In this document: piece after piece, positions 1-51,939 of the stretch | Layout of the letters: the number at the start of each line of letters is the position of its first letter | Position numbering within the stretch: the stretch's first letter is position 1 | Assembly (NCBI GenBank): GCA_018697195.1 | Contig: JAGMWU010000050.1 | Coordinates: 154,666 to 218,665 of the forward strand | Length of the DNA: 64,000 nucleotides | Direction: 5' to 3' | DNA from: Certhia americana | Taxonomy: Eukaryota > Chordata > Aves > Passeriformes > Certhiidae | Program-made: the position numbers and the translations under genes | Notes under the pieces: generated by a model | What the model saw: the letters and a program-made list of their open reading frames with translations, nothing else | Databases searched by the model: none | What the model was told of the DNA's origin: nothing

Positions 1-3000
1 TCTCTCTCCCTCCCCCTCTCTCTCTGTCCTTGCCCGGAGTTACTTCCCTCTTCGCCTCCGGTTTCGTGTCCCTCACCGGGATTTCCCCGCCCCCTCGGGG
101 TGAGTGCTCGGGACTGCTCCCATCCTTCGCCCCGTGTGGGGCCTGCTTTTGCAACCCACTCCTCCACGATAGTTGTGCTTGGGACCCATCTGCTTATCTG
201 CCTCTCCCGCAGGTGTATTTTCTTATCTTGGTAAGGACCTCCCTGAATCCCCAGTGGTGTGAGGGTGGGGAGGTGGAGCCGGACACCACGGAGGAGGCAA
301 CATCAGATCCCAAGGCCATTAAATTAAAATGGCCACTTACAGTCAACAATGCCAACAAGTGACTGCTGCCCCCCTGGACGCTTCTAGAGTGAAGATGGGG
401 CTTGCTCCTTAAGTCTTTGTTTCTCCCTGTCAGTGTGGGAGGATGGAATCCTTTTTAACACGTGTTAAAATTACACCAGCCCAACCTATGGGAGACTGGA
501 TAGATGAGGGAAGAGTAGAAGCACCAGAAAATACAGGGGACTGTCCCATTCCACTGAAGCAATGTTATAATTAATGTATCAGAAAGTAGATAAAGTACTT
601 TTGGAGCCATGCACCTTTTAAAAAGATTTCCTACTTGGGTATCTAAGATCAGGAGCAGGTCTTATAGTGGAGCTCAGGAACCTGTAACCATATATTTTGT
701 ATAGGTATGTTGCCTTTAGTTTTTGTATCTTTGTACTCTTTGTGCATCCAAATTGTGTGTCAGACTGTTAAAAAGTAATTGGTAGCATCTATTATCTCAC
801 TTTTTTCTGAAATCAAATTACTTAATTTGGCAAAACCCTGGATACAGTCATGAACATCATCACATTTTTGGCTTGTGTTGGAGTAGCACCTTGAAGTTCA
901 TATTTGAGTCTTTGTTATTTGTTTCATAAATTCATAATAAAGACCTTCCTTGACTCCTAAGTCTTGATTAATGAGAAAATAGTAGGATAGAACAAATATA
1001 TGAAATATGAGGGATTATTGGCAAATGAATGCAGATGTGTGCTACTGTTACCTAGCTAATCAAAACTGCATACTTGACATAGTTTCAGGAATATACAGTT
1101 TTATGTGCGTCTTGGAATGACTCCCAAGTGATTATTTTCTGGAAATGAATATAAAATAAATTAATTTTCATTTACTCCAATGTATAATAGTTAAAGGAGA
1201 GGATTACACTTAGCTAATCTTTTTGTTCTTTTTTTTTTTTATTAGGTGCTCACAGTACATGTTTTACTTGACACTTATGAAATTTGAAACTGGGTTGTCA
1301 TGGGGTATTGAAGGAGTTTTTAAATAACATAGAGGGGTTTTTTGTAAGTAAATAAACAATTTTTGAGTGAATAATAAATGGAGATCCATATATATCTGCA
1401 ATTTTGAAGTGGAGATTCATTTTTAAAAATTGTTATTCCTTTTTTTGTGGAGCTGAAGTGGTCTGTAGACTTAAGAACATAAACAACTAATTGGAAATTT
1501 CCTTAAAACCATATAATTGGAATACAGTTCAAGTTCAAAACTGTTTTCATAGTTAATCCTAAATGTATTATTGAGAAAATTGAAAGACTGATTGAAAGAA
1601 GCTTTTTCCTTTGCTGTCAAAAGTACAAGATACTATTCCATTTACGTATCGGTAAAAGACTGTTCTATAAATGGTTTGTATATTTACCATGTCTGAAAGT
1701 GCAGAGACAAAGCAATCAGTGTTAAAGCAGTCCTTTCATAAGAATGAATTTAATATTTTTAACAGAAAACACAGGAGTCAATGTCTAAAAGGGAGTTTAT
1801 CTTAATATAATGACATCATGATTTAATGAGAGAAGCATTAGATTATGCAAATGCCAATACAGAAAATTTCTCTGAATATTGCAATACCTTTGTGCTAGTA
1901 GTGGTACTAGGTCTAGGGTTATAAACCTGTATGCAATGCAAAACTGTTACTTAAGTAACTCTTAATCCATCTATTTACAAGCCTGAAATAAATGTGAAAT
2001 TTGGTGATATTAGTCCTCTTTAGTCTGTGTGTGTGTGCACTCTGTAAGGCCACCTTAACTACTGTGTGTCTATTCAGTTTGACATGAACAACCTAATATT
2101 GGCTTGTTTTTCATGTGTAAAAAATAGTAGCATTCTTGATTCACTGCTGGAGAAGAGGCATCATTATGCTTTTATTTTGAAGTTGGCTGACTGAAATGTG
2201 GGGATGCTGATGGAGAGAGAGGGACGTTGAGAAATTTTTGGACAGGGAAGTGTGCAAATGTGATGGTCTCAATCTTGTGTTAAGATTTTGGTTCCTATTA
2301 AGAAGATAAAGAACCTTTGAGTGTCTGAGTTTCATCTTATGTTCATACCATGTACCTACTCTAATGAGACAGGTCACAGATGCGAGATTGAGTCTTTGCA
2401 GGTAAAGACAATTAATTGTAGCAGATAGGATCCAGAGCCAATCGCAGTGCCTGTGAGTTTAGATTAAGATGCAGTCTTCTAGGTAGCCATATAGAAGTGA
2501 AGTCTTACAATTATAGCTAGTTTTGTATTCAAGTGCAGTGTATGATGTTACTGGATGTTCGAGACTGGTACTGAAGTGTTATGACCTGCCCTAGAAGGCA
2601 AGGGTAACCTAGGTTCTTGTTAATCCCTTGGGGTGGATTAGAGTGAAATGACACTGACTAATGTTTGTAAGTATATACATATAGGGTTTATTTTAGAACA
2701 ATTTGGTTGCAATGGAAAGCAGGTATGTAGCCATCTGGGTTATTATTATGTATAGTAATATAGCAATATAAAAGCATGAAAATATAATTTAAGAAAATGT
2801 ATAAGGGAAAAGAAAAAAAGGATAAGAGTAAGGGAACATATCACTACCCATGGATTTGCAATGAGACTTGATGCAATTTCGATGTCCATTGGTCATAATA
2901 GTGATCACTATCTTGATCTATCGGAGGTGGGGAAAAAACCCTCGAAACACAAAGTCCAATGGGTTAAAATATGCTTAGGCTGGGTAAGAACACCTAGGTA

Positions 3001-3144
3001 CCTCCCCTGGGGAGGAACTTTCAGTCCTCTGGTGGAAGGCCTCAGAAATGAGTCTGGGGGTACTTTGTGGGTCTTTGATGGTTTATGACACCTTCTAAGA
3101 CATGGCAGCTGCCTCTCACATCAGCACAGTTGAGCCAGTTACGC

Positions 3145-3666
3145 CCCATCAGACCTGGAGTCTTGTGTCCAGTTCTGGGCTCCCCAGTGCAAGAGAGACA
3201 TGGACATATTGGAGAGAGTCCAATGAAAGGCCACAAAGATGATGAAGGGGCTGGAGCCTCTAACTTTTGAAGAAAGGCTGAGAGAAAGAGCTGGGACTGT
3301 TTAGCCTAGAGATAAGAAGGCTCAAGGGGGATCTTGTTAGTGTATATAAATACCTAAAAGAAGAGTGCAAAGAGGACAGAGCCAGGCTCTTGTCAGTGGT
3401 GCCCAGTGACAGGACCAGAGGCAATGGGCACAAACCAAAACACAGGAGGTTCCCTGTGGACATCAGAAAATGTTTTTTAAACTGTGAGGGTGACAGCACT
3501 GACACAGGTTGCCCAGTAAACTTCTGGAGTCTCCTTCATTGAAGATGTTCAAATAGCAGTCTGGACATGGTCCTGGGCAACTGGCTCTTGATGGTCCTGC
3601 TTGAACAAGATTGGACCCTCCAAATGTCTCTTCCAACCTCAGCCATTCTTTGATTCTGTGATTCCG
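3145..3666 (+). mobile_element. CR1 LINE 3' end fragment
   Basis: This is the 3' portion of a chicken-repeat-1 non-LTR retrotransposon, on the + strand. It shows the usual order: a segment like the end of the reverse-transcriptase ORF, the 3' UTR, and a terminal ATTCTKTGATTC-like repeat at about 3648-3666. It is 5'-truncated and non-coding. Confidence 0.85.
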
Positions 3667-5479
3667 ACAAGGAAAATGTTAGTGGTTGATAGTTTTCAGG
3701 CAGACATAACATCTAAAGCTCAGTTCTTTTTGTCATGTGTTATCGTTGTGAACATGGCTGTTATCTAGACTTGAATAACATCAGTGTTTTGATGAGTTGT
3801 CAGTGGTGTGCAACCAAATAAAGAGAAGTAGGTGGATGAATTCTGCAAGATTATGAGCCAGTGTGGCCCTTCACTCCCCAGAAAATCAGATTGATATGGA
3901 ATTGAAGATTAGTGTGCAGAAAAATACATGGTCTCAGCTTGCTGCAATCAGCCTTATCTAGGAGGTTTAATATAGTGGTATTTCATAATATATGGCACTT
4001 TTTCTGATACTGATGTATCACAAACATTAGTATTTTCCATCACTAATGTCAGTAGGATTTAGTGTAGTTGTTACTCAAAGATTTGAGTCAAAGGTGTTTT
4101 GAAAAAGCCCAAACTTTTCTCATGCACTGTAGTACAATAATTCTATGTAAAGAATTAATTCTCTTGATCCTTGAGGTTTTTTAGGTAAGACGTGAAAATA
4201 AGAGCAAGCTAGGTGTATGTTGGGGTCTAAAAATTCTGAATAGAAATGAGCTTATTTGGAAGGAGGAAGCAAAGAGCATGTTTTGCTGAAAATGTTGGGG
4301 ATAAATTAACACAATTTTTTTAGTATTAAGGAGTAGACATTACTTTACTCCAGGCCAGGGTGCATAAGGGGGATAGCTACACCTAGGTGCACACAACTTT
4401 CAAAAGTTTTTACTTATTTATACATTATTAGCAAACAAATTGATGTTCATTGGTTCTAAATTGCATAATTCTCTTAATTAATTAGTATTCTGTCGGTTAT
4501 TGATTTTCCACTTCTCATGCTCATTAGTTCACATTTTTCAGTCTTTTTATTATCTTTTTCTTAGACAGGGAGTCTGCAGCACATGTTTGATCGTCTTTCT
4601 TAGTCTCCTCTTTATCTTCTGGTGACTTCAACATGTCCTTGGAGGGCTATAAAATCTGGATTCCAGGTGTCCAGCTTTTAACTCCCTCAGGCTTTGTTCA
4701 CTGAAGCTTATTAGGGTTAGTTTAGCAAAACTTAAAGTTTCAGTGATTTAATGATCAGACTCTAACAATAACAGTCTGTAAAAAAACCAAAACAACTTAG
4801 CTACATGCTGGCTAAAGTGAAAAATTACACTGCTTAAGAGTAATACACTGCTTATGATTATTTAAAGCAATTAATAAAAAATTTAATTAAAACAGTTAGG
4901 AATGTTATATAATTTCCAACACATGGGGAAATAGGGATCTGCAAGTAGTAGTTTAGGGCAGGTAGGGAGAGATGAAAATCATTAGGTAAGGTGCTGAAAA
5001 TGACCTGTCATTGACTAAAACATACATCTATAGAACATAGAGAAGAACAATTGAGTGCAACATGTAGCCTGTACACTGGCTGTGACTGCGATAGTGAAAA
5101 CACAGTGAATAGAAATCCAAGATGGAAGATGAGTATTGAAGAATGTGTGTTGTTCCTAGAAAATAGAAATTAAAGTGAGCTTGGCGGGGAAGTACTGTTA
5201 CTATTATGATCAGCTAAAGAAATAGGTGTGGTATGAATAAAATACATTCATTTTGAATGAAAATCTGGCAGAAGACGTATTATTAAAGCAATGCAGAAGA
5301 GTAAGATTTGAAGCTGACGAGTTCTTTGCCTGTAACTTCTTAAAGAATGATGTTTATTTTGATAGTAAGTTAAAATACTGTAAGAATTGTAATATGAAGT
5401 TACCTTGAATTGAGTGTTCACAAACCGGGTTTGCTTTAAGTAAGTGTTGGTGTAGAACTCATTTGCTTTTGAAACAATC

Positions 5480-5790
5480 TTTCATAAACTAAGGAAATTT
5501 TTGACAGTGAGAGTGCTCAGACATTGGAACAGGTTGTCTAGAGCAGTCTTGGATTCTCCATTCTTGGAGATTATTGGAACTTGACTGGACACAAAGCCCT
5601 GATTATCAATGAGGAATAGTTGCAGTGGAGTACTCTAGGGATTGGTCTTGAGTCTTATTATTTATGGTGCATTGTGATATTTGATGCAAGGGAAATATTA
5701 TCAGTACGCAGGTAACTTTACAAGAAGCTGCTCTGAGGAAGCTAGATTCTTTGGAAAGAAAGTCTGGAGCAGAGTGAGTGGCACAGCTGA
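5480..5790 (+). mobile_element. Degraded CR1 fragments
   Basis: Bases 5490-5605 resemble the CR1 3' UTR block (gcattggaacaggctgccc-like wording). Bases 5615-5790 look like decayed reverse-transcriptase sequence around the G-V-P-Q-G region. Too diverged to place precisely; boundaries are approximate. Confidence 0.5.
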
Positions 5791-8700
5791 AACTTCATCC
5801 AAAATGATCCATACAGTTCTTGCCATCTGTAGTAATTAAAAAATAGATAATACTAGGATATGTGCAACGAAAAATTGCAAGAAAGATTGGTGGAAGAGGG
5901 AGCTAGCAAAATAGTCTGGAGGGAGGTAAGTTCATCTTGGCAAATGTGATGAGGCACTAATCACCAAACAAGGATTAAAAACTCTTGTAAGTTAAATGAC
6001 AGTGACACAAAAACATTTTGATTATAAATTAATTACCTGGAAGTATCTGGTCATCTTTATGTTAAAAGGTTCTCAGTAAGACCATGGGGAGAAAAAGAAA
6101 CATAAATTTAGAAAAGATGTTGATATGAATTTCTGTAGCATAGCATAACTTTTAAAAATGAAGTAACAGTCAATTCTAGAATATTTTTCTTGTGGTCTTG
6201 TGAACTTGGTCACTAGCTCTGCATCGTGTTGCAGAAGCAAGTGGAACAGATTTGCTGAAATAAATATGGTCATAGAATTATATTAGCCTTAGAAATCAAA
6301 TTATTTGAGCTGCTAATTCTATACCATGATAAGGAAGTTGGTAGAAAAATAGCACAGAAGAAATTAAACTGTCTGTTAGCAGAATCTTGTTAATAGTCCT
6401 GCTCATAATGATCACAATCTCTTCACAATATTAAACACTGAAAACTGTCAGGCAGCTTTAATCATATATATATATATATTTTCTGAGAACAAAAGCATTT
6501 TCGTTGATAGACTGATACTGTTACCTCATAGTGTGTTGTTAACACTGTATTGTATTTTGTAATAGTAACTTAAGCATGGTTTCATGAAACTTGAGACAGA
6601 TTAATGCTTCCTGGGCAGATCCCTGTTCTTTTTCTCTCTTCCATTATTTGATTATTTTCCTCTGCTTCCATATGTATAACTTGTATGTTCTAGCACTCAG
6701 CAGACTCTTTTGTGAGCTACAATGTTTCTAACATTTCTACCACGTTAAAAAATGAGCTCAGAAAAAAATAATTAAAAAAACCTCATAGTTTTCTGCTAGA
6801 TCAATGAGTTAAATCAGTGCAATGAATAGCTCAACAAGTAGCAGAACTAGCACTAGGGATGAAATAGAATGGCATAATCAGGTTTGGTATATGGGAGGAA
6901 GGAGGAATAAGACTGGGGAGGAAGACTTTTCTTTGTTGGCAGTATTAGACTGTTGATGTGTTCAAGTGCAGTCTGAAATAAAGTCTGCTGCCTGTTTTCC
7001 CAATGTAATGTATTTTTAGTAGATACATATGATAATATGAATTACCTCAGAACGTACGAATGTTTTACACTTCTGTACTGTTAGTTATGTAGATAATACA
7101 GCCTAATTTTATAGATTGTCATTCACTTTTACCATCATAAAATAGTCTTCCTGAATTTTCTGATGGAATCTGATTTCTCACTTTAAACTGACAAAATAGA
7201 TAAACTGTCTATATACATCAAGCAGTGGTGGGAGCTACACCAGAGTGAGTCAGGTCTTTTCCTTCCACTGTTATACTAAGAAGTTGAAAATGCAATGAAA
7301 CATAATTGTGAGTACAACTCATGACTGAATTGAATTTGCATGAAATGCAAGTGGTTTTTAAAGCAAACAGGGGCCTAAGATGGGAAGAAGGTGGAGTCCA
7401 AGTGTGTAAGTACAATAATAATAACATTTTTCTCTGTGTGTTTCTGCTGTAAGAATTTTTTAAAATATATTGAAATTAATGGGTTCTGCTGTAATTAAAA
7501 TTACAAAATCAGTTTTTCTTAAAAAGTTATTAAACAAAAGGGAGTTATGGAAATGCCTTTTGCAAAAATAATAGTAACTACAGTTAAAAGGTGTTTTGTT
7601 TCTGATAGTTATGTCAGAGAGAATATTGCAGTCTTTAGGAAAGAAATACTGTTACTCATTCCTTTTGGTTTTGAGCATAATCATGGTGAAATTCCACTTT
7701 GACACTATGTTTGCTTCCAACAAGATTTCATTTCTCTGTTTTTTTTCTAAAAATTAGAGGATACTACCTCCTTGATAGGCATGGAATTGTTTTTGAATAA
7801 TCTCTTAATAGTGCTATGGAGATGTGAAACTCTATAGAGACTCTAAAATACTGAAAATCACTACAGGAAGTGTACTAAAAATTTCATAATAATCACTCAA
7901 TCCCCTATTTCATATAATTGTTTCAGATAGTGATATTTTGCCCAGTTCACTTTATTTGTTTAAAAATAGCTATTATAGGATTTTAAGAATAATGCAAAGT
8001 TATAAATCATTTTAGGGCAACAATATTAGTTTTAGTTCAAATAATTAAGTCTTAGAAGCCATAATTTTTTATTTCCACTATTAATATTTATTTATTCTTA
8101 TTAAATAGCTACATAGTAATGTTTTATCTGCACATTAAAGAGAAGCAAATTATTCTCAGCATGTGCCTGGAAGATTGCCAGACCTCTGGTAGCAGTTGTC
8201 TTGCTTGATTTGACTGTCCGTTCTTTTGATGCTTCATGTTGTATGAGTGGGGCTAGCTTTTATAATTTTCAATTTTTGTGGGAAAACTCCCACATCAGAA
8301 ATATTTAAAGTGTCTCTTCTCTTGCGATGTGTCTGAACAACTTAGTTCCGGGGGTGTCCCAGCCAAATTATCTTTAAGTGTGTTGTCAGATTCTCTAGAA
8401 TTTGTCGAAGTCGCTAAAAACAATAATAGTGCTAAACTGAGTAATCTTCAAAGCCACCAAAACAACAGTTGAGCTAAATTGAAAACAAAAGAAGTTAGTA
8501 GCAAAGAGTGAAAGCACTTGATAAAAGAGCACCTAGACTTTAACCAATCACTTTTCCAAAAACCCTTGTAAAGTTTAAATGAAAGAAATCAATTAACCAA
8601 TTATGTATTGAGTGATAATGTAAATAATAGTATTAAAAATATATAACTGAGTAGTAATGTAAACAATAAATAGGTTCTGCATAATCATATTAGTTCGTGT

Positions 8701-9254
8701 CCAGAAGTCCCTTCCACTTGCACTCTTCCTTAAATTTAAGAGTTCTGAGCTATTTTTCACTGAAGACTTTGAAATCTTATTACTTAATTATGATTTACTG
8801 AAAAACATCATGCAAGTACATATCAGTAATGAGCGCTCACAGAAAAGCAGTATTTTTTTTAATTTGACAGGTATATCAATTTTATTGAAGAATCACTGAA
8901 ACACTTAAAAAATTATTGGTCATGAAAAGATAACTGTGTAAGACTTCTGTATTATTTTGAATGAATGGCTTGGGTCCTTTTCAAGCAGTGGAACACAGCT
9001 ACCACCATTCCTTGCTAAGAAGAAAGTCATTGCCTGCATGATATATTTGCATTCACAGAAACTTCAAAATGATACAACTTTTTTAATGGGGTGGATAAGA
9101 GGTAATAAAAGTAATTACAGTGTATGATAGCTGTTCCAGGTCTGTTTGTAGAACAGGCAAGTATGAATCAAATCTGGGAGTTTGAAATGTTTAGGTGTTA
9201 GATGAGTATGTTGGATTAATCTAATTATTTACTTACTGTCTTTTTCCAATGTAG

Positions 9255-47003
<37,749 letters not shown>

Positions 47004-47983
47004 AAATGTTTGTCATTAGTGCTAAGATTGAAGGTGATAAAAAGTCCATTTGTTGCCTTGCTTTTAAAAGGACATAATAATGTATGTTTAAAATATCCAA
47101 AAACAACTCAGTAATTAGATTTGGAAAAGAAAAATATAGCTCTTCTGTGAGATTCTGAATATTTTAATGATATACTGTATCAGACAGATTATGGGTGGAA
47201 AGACTGCAAATGTAAGCTGTTATTGGAAAAAATAGTGGTTTTTCCTCATTACATTTTCTTTAAATGTGTTGCTAACTTTAGTCTCCATCTCTCTCATGCA
47301 TTGTTTTATCTTCACTGTATTTAATGCAGCATTTGTGCTTCTGTTCCTATGTGTATTTTGATTATTTTTTTATTTAGAAGGTTTTTGTTTGCCTTTGACA
47401 CTAGTTGTATAAGTTACTTTGTGTTAGCATAAACTGTTGCCCTCTCAATTAATATTTTACAGAACTTCATTTTGTAAAGTGAGACTGCAGGATTGTTTTT
47501 GCTTTTGTTTTCCTAAATGTGAAGGGGTTGCAACACATAATTATCCTGCCATTTGAGTGCTCAGAATTAAATGGTTTTGCCAGTCTTATGGCATTTGTCT
47601 CTTTAGTGTGATAAAACGTGTGATATAGTGTGATATTAAGACAAATTTTTGTTAATCTAATCAACTTTGCTGTTAGTTGTGTATTAGCAGTATGAAAGCT
47701 AATATATACAGTATGGTCTTGCAACAGTTTTAAAGCAGCTCCATAATTAATCAGTGTTTTGCACGATGTTTTGCGGTTTTTTAATATAAGGGCTTTTAAA
47801 ACTATCATTTTAGGTTAAATGTGTAGGTCTTTCTATGACTGACTTTGTGACATAGAAAGGTCAAGATACAACTTTCTGAATTTCCTTTTTCAGCATACAA
47901 GCAGAAGCAGACATTTCCCATTTAGATAAAGTTAGTAATTCTTTTCAGTCCACTTTGTTGATATTAATGCCTCTTAGCCCTTA

Positions 47984-47989
47984 AATAAA
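47984..47989 (+). terminator. ZFR: Proximal polyadenylation signal candidate
   Basis: AATAAA about 980 bases after the stop, followed by a moderately GT-rich stretch (tgtttgtcat...gcctgtaagg). Confidence 0.5.
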
Positions 47990-48522
47990 TGTTTGTCATA
48001 TCAGTGCCTGTAAGGGTATTCCTTATAGCTATTTCTGTATAAAGTGTCAGTGATTTTTTTCAATAATTCGAATTTTTAAAAGTGAAGTATAACTGCAAAA
48101 GTGAATATTATTAAAGGAAAAAAGTAACCCTGAAAATTGTTTGATGTATGCTTATGTCTCTTTCAAAAAGCTAGGTATAGCAGTGGTGTAGTAATGTTAC
48201 ACCATACTGTTGATGTATGCTCTGGTACACAGGTGTGATTTGTTGTCACAGTACTACTGTGGAATATACAACTAAAAGCTAAAATGTATTAAATTACTAA
48301 AATTCATTATACACTTGAAACTGAAGTTTCCCTCATTCTGTTCAGTGAGTATTATGCTTTGTTGCAAATGCATAAAACTCGCAGATAAACATAAACTAAC
48401 ATTCTGGTAACTACTGATGGCTGTAGGAGTGTATCACACATTACAAAGATCATTTGTTATTTCTGGTATAATTAAAAAACCTTTTTGTTCCATTTTGAGG
48501 TCGAATTTATCTTTGACCTTTT

Positions 48523-48528
48523 AATAAA
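48523..48528 (+). terminator. ZFR: Distal polyadenylation signal candidate
   Basis: AATAAA about 1.5 kb after the stop. It is followed at 20-40 bases by a strong G/T-rich downstream element (ggggcgtggttttgtttg). The implied 3' UTR length is reasonable for ZFR. Confidence 0.65.
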
Positions 48529-48550
48529 TACCTCTTGGAGTAAGGGGCGT

Positions 48551-51351
48551 GGTTTTGTTTGCAATGCTTACTACTAACAGCATGGGCCTGTGAAATAGAA
48601 ATATACAGTAATTTAGAAAAATAGACTTAAAGAAATATATTAATAGCATTCTTCAAGCATTAGAGTGCAGTTTTAAAAGGAGTGGTTATTAGTGGTTAGC
48701 AAATAAAAGGAAGGCTTTCTCATTGTAGGAAACATTTCTTACCAATTTCAGCATAAAAAATACAATAATTAATGCATGCTTAAAATTACTTTAAAAAAGG
48801 ATTATGCTAGTTTCTTTTGTCTAGCTTTGATGTGTGGCTCCAAGCATGTGCTTGGTCTTAGTTGGTGGGTATTGGTTGTTTGGGTTTTTTTGGTTGGTTG
48901 GTTGGTTTTTTAAAAGGGATATCTTGCTGCCATGGTGTCTAATAAGCCATTACTGTTTATTTTGAAAGCTACAGGTGCTATTCATGTGGCTAGTTCAACT
49001 CCATACCAAAGTTTCTTTCTCCATAAAACAAACATGTTTATTTGGGCATGTGATTGACCCTAAAATTTAGAATTAAAAAGGTCAAAGATGTATTTTGGAT
49101 TTCCTGCGTTTTTGTTCTACTGGCTTTTAACTCTTAACCAGTTTCTGGGTCTTTTGAACTATTGTATACATGAAGTGATTCCACATTAAATATGAAGCTG
49201 TGAATATGATTTTTTGCACTGTGTGGTGAAGAGTGAATTTGCAGTTTATTTCTGTTTTACCTGCCCATTTTAATGGGCTATTTTAACTATGTAACTTCTG
49301 ACTCTTGTTAAGCTAAGAATAATGGAAAAACAAGGTTTTAAAAGTACAGCGTGAGCTTTGTTTTTAAATATTACATTGTGTGCTTAGAAGATAAAGCTAA
49401 GACCAAGTAATCAGTTTACAAATAACCATTTTAATACCCTATGTTTTGATAATGATAGTGGTTCGCTAATAAACAGTGTTTGCCTTTCTTATTTAGCAAT
49501 GCTATGTGTTAAATCTCAAAATGCCAGACGCTATAGTCATAATGCACAAAAATGAAATGTACACAGCAAGAAATTTCCCCTTAGTGCTCGCTTTAGAGGA
49601 ACAGTCAAGTAAAATGAGAACTGTTCTGTTTTGAAGTATTTTCAAGCTTTGACTTGTCTGCCCAGTTTTTAAGTATGTCCTGTCCGTGAGCATTGTGATT
49701 TCACATGGGTTCCTGTAGAGGCATTGGTAGAAATGCAAGTCTGTTGGATACATTCCATCAACATCTTGCCCTATAATAGAATTCTATATGAGTTGCTAAC
49801 CTTATGGAGCTGTTGAATGTGATGGATTCATTTGCTACTTCTATTTTTAGACCTATTTCACTACTCAGAAGTGATTTAAAAATTACTTATAATTGTACCT
49901 GCAACTTTCTGAGAGTTGAAATCAACTTCAAATATTCCTACAATTTTCATGTATATTTAATATTCTTGCTTGATGACTATCTGATGATGGGTCTGTGAAG
50001 AATTTGTGCAATGCCAAATTAATTTCTTTATTAAACAAGACTTGCTTGCACTACCCAAATAGATTTTATCAGCATACCACTAGTATACAGGGGGGAAAAA
50101 AAAGCAATTCAGAGGCATAAGTTGCAATCCTTTGTTTTTTCCTACTTACATCATAGGTTTACAGTGATAGATTCAACCAGAACATGTTTTCCTTCTGGGT
50201 GTTTATTTTTTTCCTCTGAAAGCTGTAAGCCAAAGAGCGTTCCTAGGCAAAAAAAGCTAGCAAATTATATTTCTTCTGAGAGATACTTTTATAAATCATC
50301 TCAAGAGTTCTCTTTTCCTGTACTGTGATATTTCTCAGCCTTTTTAAAATGAAACAGACACCTGGTCTTTTGAGGAGAAAAAAAAAATTTAAGGACTGTC
50401 ACCAACAGTGTTATCACAATGGTTTTGATTTCCATCCAAATAAAAATCAGACTTAATTCTGTTAATATATGTTGATTTGTGTTCTCCAATTTTTTTCCAT
50501 TTTCTCATTTAGATTTATGAAAATGTGCAAATCATAGAATCATTAAGGTTGAAAAAGGCCTCTAAGATCATCGAGTCCATATGTGTTTATATTCCTAGTA
50601 CTGAGAGAATTCGAAGTTATTGAACTGCTTTCTGTTGGTTTAGAGTTTACATTTTAAGAACTGCTGCCCTAACAATACGTGGCATACATAAAGTTCCTAA
50701 CCGGGTAAAGTTCATTGGTTTTCATGGATACCTGGTTGGCAGTTATTGATGGGGATTTTTAACCTATACGGTGCACACTTTCCCACTTAATCTAGCCTTA
50801 GCTTATCTGCATTAGCAAAGTTCCTCATTAAGGGTTGTAGTCCTTAATCCATGTTTTCCTAAACTATATTGCAAAGCCAGGACCATTAATATTTATTCTG
50901 AAGCAAGTGATTCATTAATTGCAGGATAGTTTGCATCCTATCAGCTTTTAGAGTCTCAGCCTAGCTTAAATATTTATACATATATTCTACATTAATCGTA
51001 TTTGAGGTTAATATCCTAAGTTCAAGAATGATATCAAGAAACCTCTATCAATTTTTGAAGTTTCCTATATTTAAAAATCTAAGATTTCAGAATTGAATAG
51101 CTGACCAAGAGAAAACACTTTCTACAGTAAAAGGTTACTTTAAAAGGGAGACACAAAGACTGTTGTTTCTACATGAGAATTGCAAACCTTGCTCTTTGAG
51201 TAATTTTTTTTCTTTTCTGCATGCAGCATTGGGTTTGCCTTAATTGTATGTATATGATTACGAAGAGTTCTGTTCAGAATATGTAAGACACCCTTATTAC
51301 AGACTTAACTTCTGGCATACATTTAGGTTTGTCATTAATTTGATGGTTATA
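48551..51351. other. Intergenic AT-rich DNA downstream of ZFR
   Basis: No gene recognised. Contains a (GGTT)n run at about 48890-48907 and a short antisense CR1 terminal scrap at 50530-50585. Several AATAAA motifs (for example near 49470) have no obvious transcript. Confidence 0.5.
50530..50585 (-). mobile_element. CR1 terminal scrap
   Basis: Matches only the last ~55 bases of CR1 in inverse orientation (atcatagaatcattaaggtt...). Confidence 0.75.
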
Positions 51352-51737
51352 TGTCTCAGTAGAGATGGACAAGACACCTTTTGCTTCATGCAGCAATAGC
51401 CAATCTTTATTCTTCACAGCTCATATTTATATGGGTTTCTAAAAGCATTGTGTTTAATTCTAATTGGTTAGTAACTTGTTGTTACCCAGTTCATTAGTAG
51501 TTGCTAGAGTGCATGCTTGCCAAAAACTTTTTTCCTTAAAGATGTTTACATTCTTTTTTCATAGGTACAGAATGATTCCCACAGGTACAAATTCCTTTTC
51601 TCACAGGTACTTGTCAGGCCAGCTGTTAGCTGTACTTAGTAGTAGCAGGCCTGAGCCATGATTTTACAAGGCCTTTCTTTTGTAAGGTTTTACCTATATG
51701 TAACAGTTATACAAGGTAATGTTTTCTTACTAAAACA
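51352..51737 (-). mobile_element. Probable solo LTR
   Basis: Bounded by TGTCTCAG and CTAAAACA, with an antisense AATAAA near 51407. No intact target duplication. Tentative. Confidence 0.45.
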
Positions 51738-51939
51738 GTATGCTGAGTTGCATTGCTAATAATGCAAGTAAGAACAATATAGAAGAGATTAAGGTACATA
51801 AATACAGAGGTTTACTGCTATTTTATACTCTCTGTCATGTCCATCTGCTGCCCCCCAAATTAAAAAAGGGACAGATTTCTCAAAGGCACAAACCCATATC
51901 TGCCAGCCCCTTTATAATGGGTTTGCATGGCAGAGTTTT

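Larger units (their letters stand above)
1..9254. other. ZFR upstream intron or 5' flank
   Basis: The first ~300 bases are GC-rich with several CpGs and pyrimidine runs, as expected just downstream of a CpG-island promoter or first exon. The rest is AT-rich. I looked for the missing N-terminal ZFR exon, which would end two bases into a Ser codon before 9255, and did not find it. A 26-codon ORF starting at 332 (beginning M-A-T-Y-S-Q-Q) does not match the expected N terminus. Inside lie CR1 scraps (3145-3666, 5480-5790) and a short TA run near 6465-6480. Most of 363-3140, 3667-5480 and 5790-9254 shows nothing I can assign. Confidence 0.5.
47004..48550 (+). other. ZFR: ZFR 3' UTR (approximate end)
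   Basis: AT-rich non-coding DNA follows the stop codon. No long ORF or repeat family was recognised. The end is placed just after the distal AATAAA at 48523-48528. A shorter form could end near 48010. Confidence 0.75.

Noticed and set aside
30..362. 110-codon ORF in the GC-rich start
   Set aside because: No recognisable domain. The composition fits a CpG-island flank, and it does not match the ZFR N terminus.
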